Assembly: GCA_003222235.1 (NCBI GenBank)
Contig: QHVD01000178.1
Location: forward strand, 1 to 5,163
Direction of reading: 5' to 3'
DNA from: Gemmatimonadota bacterium
GTDB taxonomy: Bacteria; Gemmatimonadota; Gemmatimonadetes; Gemmatimonadales; GWC2-71-9
DNA length: 5,163 nucleotides
Positions 1 through 3,555 of the stretch are shown one piece after another. How positions within the stretch are numbered: position 1 is the first letter of the stretch; every line of letters begins with the position of its first letter. Under the pieces are notes generated by a model, which ran no database searches, was not told the origin of the DNA, and saw nothing but the letters and a program-made list of their open reading frames with translations. The position numbers were made by a program, and so were the translations under genes.

Positions 1-58
1 CGAGGTACCCGAGATCGAGCAGGCCGCGCAGCAGCCAATCGATGAATTGCTCAACCAT
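1..58 (-). CDS. Probable DedA-family membrane protein, N-terminal fragment
   Basis: Only the first 19 codons are in the window; the gene runs off the left edge. The ATG at 58 gives MVEQFIDWLLRGLLDLGYL, an amphipathic then hydrophobic start. From memory it resembles the beginning of DedA-family (SNARE-associated/VTT domain) proteins, which often start with a short helix followed by LGY-(L/P)-GI and a first membrane segment. Members of that family act in the inner membrane, and some are implicated in recycling undecaprenyl phosphate or other phospholipids. The start overlaps the pcm stop by 8 bp (51-58), and a GGGGAG purine tract at 69-74 lies 10 nt upstream as a possible ribosome binding site. 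The overlap strongly supports a real coupled gene. The family name rests on 19 residues plus the frequent neighbourhood of surE-pcm, so it is tentative. Another small membrane protein is possible. Confidence 0.42.
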   Translation of the reverse strand, partial: MVEQFIDWLLRGLLDLGYL

Positions 59-719
59 CGAAGCCGTGCTCCCCAACCAGGGGCACGAACCGGGCGTCGC
101 CCAAGGGGGTCTGCCGGATCTCGACACCGAGCCGCTCGACGAGCGTGAGGGTCTGCGCGCCGTGAGCGCCGACGGGCATCAGCAGGCGTCCTCCGGCGGC
201 GAGCTGCTCCACGAGGGGCGGCGGGACTGCCGGCCCGCCGGCGGCGACGAGGATCGCGTCATAAGGGGCGTACGCGCTCCAGCCGAGCGTCCCGTCGCCC
301 AGCAGGACGGACACGTTCGTGACGCCCGTCTCCCGGAGCGCCTCCCGGGCCGCGAGGGCGAGGGTCTTGACCCGCTCGACCGAGAACACCTGCGCCGCGA
401 GCGCGGCGAGGAGCGCCGTCTGGTAGCCCGAGCCCGTGCCGATCTCGAGCACCCGCTCCCGGCCCGTGAGGCGCAGCGCCTCAAGGTAGCTGGCCTGTGT
501 GAACGGCTGGGAGATCGTCTGGTCGTCTCCGATCGGGAGCGCGGTGTCCTCATAGGCCCGGTGGCGCAGCGCCGCCGGGACGAACCGGTGTCGCGGCGTC
601 TCGGCGAACGCCTTGAGGACCGCGAGGTCGCGCACGCCCTTGGCGCGAAGCGTCTCGACGAGCCGTGCCCGGTAGCCTGCGTACGTGTCCGCGGTCGCGC
701 CTAATCGCCTGTGAGCCAC
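51..719 (-). CDS. pcm: Protein-L-isoaspartate O-methyltransferase
   Basis: Pcm transfers a methyl group from S-adenosylmethionine to the alpha-carboxyl of abnormal L-isoaspartyl residues in aged cytoplasmic proteins, which starts their repair. The predicted product is 222 aa, normal for the family. Visible landmarks are the PRHRFVP segment (residues 42-48), the hallmark DDQTISQP active-site motif (65-72), the SAM-binding loop VLEIGTGSGYQ (90-100), the acidic post-I strand FSVER (112-116), the YDAILVAAGG strand (153-162), GGRLLMPVG (176-184) and the typical C-terminal FVPLVGEHGF (211-220). GTG at 719 is the only plausible start in frame: no ATG or TTG lies near the expected N-terminus, and this start places VETLRAKGVRD at the usual distance. 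It overlaps the surE end by 19 bp with no obvious Shine-Dalgarno, so expression probably depends on coupling to surE. The frame stays open far upstream (to 1874), but that extension is an antisense-type shadow of surE and the glycosyltransferase gene. Confidence 0.95.
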   Translation of the reverse strand: MAHRRLGATADTYAGYRARLVETLRAKGVRDLAVLKAFAETPRHRFVPAALRHRAYEDTALPIGDDQTISQPFTQASYLEALRLTGRERVLEIGTGSGYQTALLAALAAQVFSVERVKTLALAAREALRETGVTNVSVLLGDGTLGWSAYAPYDAILVAAGGPAVPPPLVEQLAAGGRLLMPVGAHGAQTLTLVERLGVEIRQTPLGDARFVPLVGEHGFDG

Positions 720-1450
720 GAGCGCACGGTCTCGAGCAGGCGGTAGTTCGTCATGTCCATGTGGAGCGGCGTCACCGAGATGTAGCCGTCGGCCGTGGCG
801 CGGAAGTCCGAGTCGGCCCCCCCGGTCCAGGTGATGCGGCCGCCGCCGATCCAGTAGATCTCTTTCCCCCACGGATCCTTCATCAGGGCGATCTCCTCGC
901 TGAACACGCGGCTGCCGAGGTGGGTCACCTTGACGCCCTTCACCTGGTCCCCGGGAATCGCGGGAAGGTTGATGTTCAGTAGCGTTTCCGCCGGGAAGTC
1001 CCGCACGGCGAAGATCCGCTGCAGGAGCGCCCGCAGCCCCTCCTTGTGGGTCTCGAGCAGCTCGAGGTCGGAGCCGCAGTACGAGATCGCAATGCTCGGC
1101 ACGCCTGCGACGAGACCCTCCATGGCCGCGGCGACGGTCCCCGAGTAGAACACGTCCTCGCCCATGTTCTGGCCGTGGTTGATTCCCGACAGCACGAAAT
1201 CGGGCTTCTCGGGCATCAGCACGCCCAGGGCGAGGAGCACGCAGTCGGTGGGCGTGCCGTCCACCTGGAACGCTCCGTCGGCCCGCCGCGTGGCCCGGAC
1301 CGGACGATGCAGCGTCAGCGAATGCGACGTGCCGCTCTGCTCGCGGTCCGGCGCGACCACGGTGGTCTGGCCGAGGCCCGCGCAGACCTCGCCCAGGACC
1401 GCAAGGCCCCGGGCGAGAATCCCGTCGTCGTTCGCGATCAGGATGTTCAT
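701..1450 (-). CDS. surE: 5'/3'-nucleotidase SurE (survival protein)
   Basis: SurE is a metal-dependent cytoplasmic phosphatase that dephosphorylates nucleoside 5'- and 3'-monophosphates and, in some species, short polyphosphate. It is linked to stationary-phase and stress survival. The 249-aa product is a standard length and begins with the diagnostic MNILIANDDG. The metal ligands fall at the canonical positions: Asp8, Asp9, Ser39 (in APDREQSGTSHSLT, 33-46) and Asn95 (in SGINHGQNMGEDVFYSGTV, 88-106). VDGTPTDCVLLAL (63-75) and the C-terminal GYISVTPLHMD region (about 223-233) also match the family. The ATG at 1450 overlaps the glycosyltransferase stop as ATGA (1447-1450), so reinitiation is the likely way it is translated. 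It is followed by pcm with a 19-bp overlap; surE-pcm is a widely conserved pair. No truncation or unusual residue was noticed. Confidence 0.98.
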   Translation of the reverse strand: MNILIANDDGILARGLAVLGEVCAGLGQTTVVAPDREQSGTSHSLTLHRPVRATRRADGAFQVDGTPTDCVLLALGVLMPEKPDFVLSGINHGQNMGEDVFYSGTVAAAMEGLVAGVPSIAISYCGSDLELLETHKEGLRALLQRIFAVRDFPAETLLNINLPAIPGDQVKGVKVTHLGSRVFSEEIALMKDPWGKEIYWIGGGRITWTGGADSDFRATADGYISVTPLHMDMTNYRLLETVRSWLTGD

Positions 1451-2154
1451 CGCGGGCCGAACAAGATCTCCCGTCCATACCGGCCGAACACGCGGGCGAC
1501 CCGCCAGCCGTCGCTCCAGGGCCGAAAGTGGCTGGGCCGTCCCGCGTAGACGGTCGGAATGGAGACCGACCGCACGCGCCAGCCGCGCGCCAGGGCCTCA
1601 AGCAGGAACGCGGCCTCGAAATCGTAGCGCGTCTCGCCGGGCCGGATCGCCTCCGCGACGCCGCGCGCGAAGCCGCGGAAGCCGGTCTGGGCGTCCGGCA
1701 CGGGGCCGCCGCCGATCCGGGACGCGAGGGCCGCCGACAGCCAGTTCGTGCACCGGCGGACGAGCGGCATCGCGCCGGTGCGCGCCCGCGCGCCCAGCGC
1801 GACGTCGGCCTCGCGCCCCACCACTGGCGCCACCAGCCGGGGAATCTCCTCCGGCGGGTGCTGGCCATCGCCATCGAGCGTCACGATCACCTCCGCCCCG
1901 CCCGCCACGGCCGCTGCGATGCCGGTGGCGAGCGCCGCACCTTTGCCGCGATTGCGGGGGTGGGCGAGCACGATCGACCCCTTCCCCCTCGCCTCTTCCC
2001 CGGTCCCGTCCGTCGACCCGTCGTCCACAACGTACACGATCGCCCCGGGGACCGCACCACGCGCCCGGGTGACGACGTCCCCGATCGTCACGGCAGCCTG
2101 GTAGGCGGGAATGACGACGCCGACCGTGGGACCGCCGTCAGCGCGCCCCGGCAC
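1447..2154 (-). CDS. Family 2 glycosyltransferase, DPM1/polyprenyl-phosphate type
   Basis: This is a 235-aa GT-A fold inverting glycosyltransferase of the GT2 family, most like dolichol- or polyprenyl-phosphate mannosyl/glucosyl transferases. Evidence includes the N-terminal nucleotide-binding strand VGVVIPAYQA (11-20), VVDDGSTDGTG (42-52), HPRNRGKGAALATGI (65-79), the DXD-type metal and nucleotide-sugar motif LDGDGQHPPEEI (93-104), and the acceptor-side signature DAQTGFRGF (154-162). It ends soon after the catalytic domain and has no transmembrane helices, so it is predicted to be a soluble or peripheral membrane enzyme. Donor and acceptor cannot be read from the sequence. The start is GTG at 2154, five codons before the usual family start region; it overlaps the MerR gene stop by 17 bp. 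The 3' end overlaps surE by 4 bp. Its place in a polycistron with surE and pcm is consistent with housekeeping rather than a surface-polysaccharide cassette. Confidence 0.92.
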   Translation of the reverse strand: MPGRADGGPTVGVVIPAYQAAVTIGDVVTRARGAVPGAIVYVVDDGSTDGTGEEARGKGSIVLAHPRNRGKGAALATGIAAAVAGGAEVIVTLDGDGQHPPEEIPRLVAPVVGREADVALGARARTGAMPLVRRCTNWLSAALASRIGGGPVPDAQTGFRGFARGVAEAIRPGETRYDFEAAFLLEALARGWRVRSVSIPTVYAGRPSHFRPWSDGWRVARVFGRYGREILFGPR

Positions 2155-2515
2155 TGGGCGGAGCGGTCCCCTCGAGGAGGGCGAGAATCGACTTCAGGTC
2201 GGCACGCAGGTCTTTGACCGTCTGCGTCGCGAGCGCGCGTCGCGCCTCGGGCTTGAGCTCACCCGATCGCCGGTACTGCTCGATCTTCTGGCGCGCGCCA
2301 TCGATCGTGTACTTCTCGGTGTACAGGAGGTGCTTCACGAGCATGATCAGCTCGATCTCGCGCCGCTGGTAGACACGATTCCCGGAGCGGTTCTTCGCGG
2401 GATTGAGGAACCGGAACTGACTCTCCCAGTATCGCAGCACGTGCGGCTTCAGGTCGGTGAGCTGGCACACCTCGCCGATCGAGAAGAATTCCTGCACGGG
2501 ATGCGGTGCGCTCAT
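2138..2515 (-). CDS. MerR-family transcriptional regulator (short, no effector domain)
   Basis: This is a 125-aa DNA-binding protein. The N-terminal winged helix-turn-helix is clear: FFSIGEVCQLTDLKPHVLRYWE (10-31), followed by the wing with NRSGNRVYQRREIELI (42-57) and a second helical part LYTEKYTIDGARQKIEQY (64-81). The C-terminus (about 90-115) looks helical and would serve as the dimerisation helix. There is no metal-binding cysteine pair or drug-binding domain, so the inducer, if any, is unknown. The form resembles the short MerR-like proteins found in housekeeping operons of many proteobacteria, for example beside pheT-ihfA. ATG 2515 is chosen because it overlaps the gpsA stop as ATGA (2512-2515) and fits the family N-terminus. 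The same frame is open 15 codons further upstream to a GTG at 2560, which would add an Ala/Gly-rich extension and is judged unlikely as a normal start. Its targets are unknown; autoregulation of this operon is only a guess. Confidence 0.92.
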   Translation of the reverse strand: MSAPHPVQEFFSIGEVCQLTDLKPHVLRYWESQFRFLNPAKNRSGNRVYQRREIELIMLVKHLLYTEKYTIDGARQKIEQYRRSGELKPEARRALATQTVKDLRADLKSILALLEGTAPPSAGAR

Positions 2516-3555
2516 CGCTGCCGCCGTCCCCGCCGCCGCTCTTGCCCCCCCCCTCCCCACACCTCCGCTTTCAGCTCGCGCTCCATGAGGTCCGCGACTG
2601 CCTGGCGGGGCGGCTTGCCGCGAAACAGCACTTCGGCAACCTCACGGGCGATCGGCAGCTCCACACCGTGGCGCTCGGCGAGCGTCACCGCCGAGCGCGC
2701 CGTGTTCACCCCTTCCGCCACGGTCGCGAGGCCCGCCAGCACGTCATCCAGCCGCCGTCCCCGCCCGAGCTCCACACCGAGCGAGCGGTTGCGCGACTGC
2801 GGGCCGGTGGCCGTGAGGATCAGATCGCCCATCCCCGCCAGGCCCGCGAACGTCAGGGGCTCGGCCCCGAGGGCGACCCCGAGCCGCGTGATCTCCGCGA
2901 GGCCTCGCGTGATCAGCGCAGCGCGCGCGTTGTGGCCCAGCCCCAACCCGTCCAGCATCCCCGCGGCGAGCGCGATGACGTTCTTCAGGGCTCCGCCGAG
3001 CTCCACACCGAGCACGTCCGTAGCCGAGTAGACGCGGAAGTAGCTCGTCGAGAACACCTGCTGCACCCGCTGCGCGACGCCGTGCTCTGCGGCGGCCGCC
3101 ACCACCGCGGTGGGCTGGCGCTCGTAGACCTCCCGAGCGAACGACGGGCCCGACAGCGCGGCAATGGGCACGCCCGGCGGCAGCACCTCGGCGAGCACGC
3201 ATGACAGCGTGGTCAGCCGTTCCGGCTCCAGCCCCTTCGATACGCTCACCACCAGGGCCCCCCCCCGAAGCGCCGGGCCCGCGCGCGCCATGACCTCCCG
3301 CACCGCATGCGACGGGGCGGACGACACCACGACGTCGGCGCCACGCACCGCCTCGCCCAGGTCCCCGCTCGCCCGTAGGGTAGGCCCGAGCACCGCGCCC
3401 GGCAGGAACATCGGGTTCGCGTGCTCGCGGTTGATGCCGTCCACGACCTCCGGCTCCCGCGCCCACAGGGTCACGGACTCGAAGCCGCCCTTGCGGGCGA
3501 GCAGATCCGCGAGCGCCGTGCCCCAGGCGCCCCCTCCGATCACGGCGACCCTCAC
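2512..3555 (-). CDS. gpsA: NAD(P)-dependent glycerol-3-phosphate dehydrogenase
   Basis: GpsA reduces dihydroxyacetone phosphate to sn-glycerol-3-phosphate in the cytoplasm, supplying the backbone for phospholipids and the substrate of PlsY, encoded just upstream. The product is 347 aa. The Rossmann motif AVIGGGAWGTALA is at residues 4-16, followed by VVVSSAPSHAVREV (75-88), SVSKGLEP (104-111), SGPSFAREV (135-143), the catalytic lysine K191 in GGALKNV (187-193), GHNARAALITRGLAE (207-221), GLAGMGDLILT (238-248) and SRNRSLG (254-260). GTG 3555 is chosen because the Rossmann strand starts within three residues. The frame stays open upstream to 3696, but only through the heptamer repeats, so that extension is rejected. 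The C-terminus carries a Gly4 run and a very basic tail (about 334-347, ERRRGRRQR) beyond the usual RELKAE end. The tail is encoded around a G9 run, and the stop overlaps the MerR start as ATGA. Confidence 0.97.
   Translation of the reverse strand: MRVAVIGGGAWGTALADLLARKGGFESVTLWAREPEVVDGINREHANPMFLPGAVLGPTLRASGDLGEAVRGADVVVSSAPSHAVREVMARAGPALRGGALVVSVSKGLEPERLTTLSCVLAEVLPPGVPIAALSGPSFAREVYERQPTAVVAAAAEHGVAQRVQQVFSTSYFRVYSATDVLGVELGGALKNVIALAAGMLDGLGLGHNARAALITRGLAEITRLGVALGAEPLTFAGLAGMGDLILTATGPQSRNRSLGVELGRGRRLDDVLAGLATVAEGVNTARSAVTLAERHGVELPIAREVAEVLFRGKPPRQAVADLMERELKAEVWGGGGQERRRGRRQR

Noticed and set aside
42..704. Long plus-strand open frame opposite pcm
   Set aside because: It is the complement of a clear pcm gene; the product is Arg/Glu/Gly-rich with no family motif, typical of antisense frames in GC-rich DNA.
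720..1874. Upstream extension of the pcm frame giving a 607-residue protein
   Set aside because: The extra part overlaps surE and the glycosyltransferase gene in another frame and is low-complexity Arg/Gly/Ala; the Pcm domain begins near 719.
1164..3204. Several plus-strand open frames over the glycosyltransferase, MerR and gpsA genes
   Set aside because: Arg/Pro/Ser-rich shadows with no recognisable motif; the minus-strand genes beneath them are well supported.
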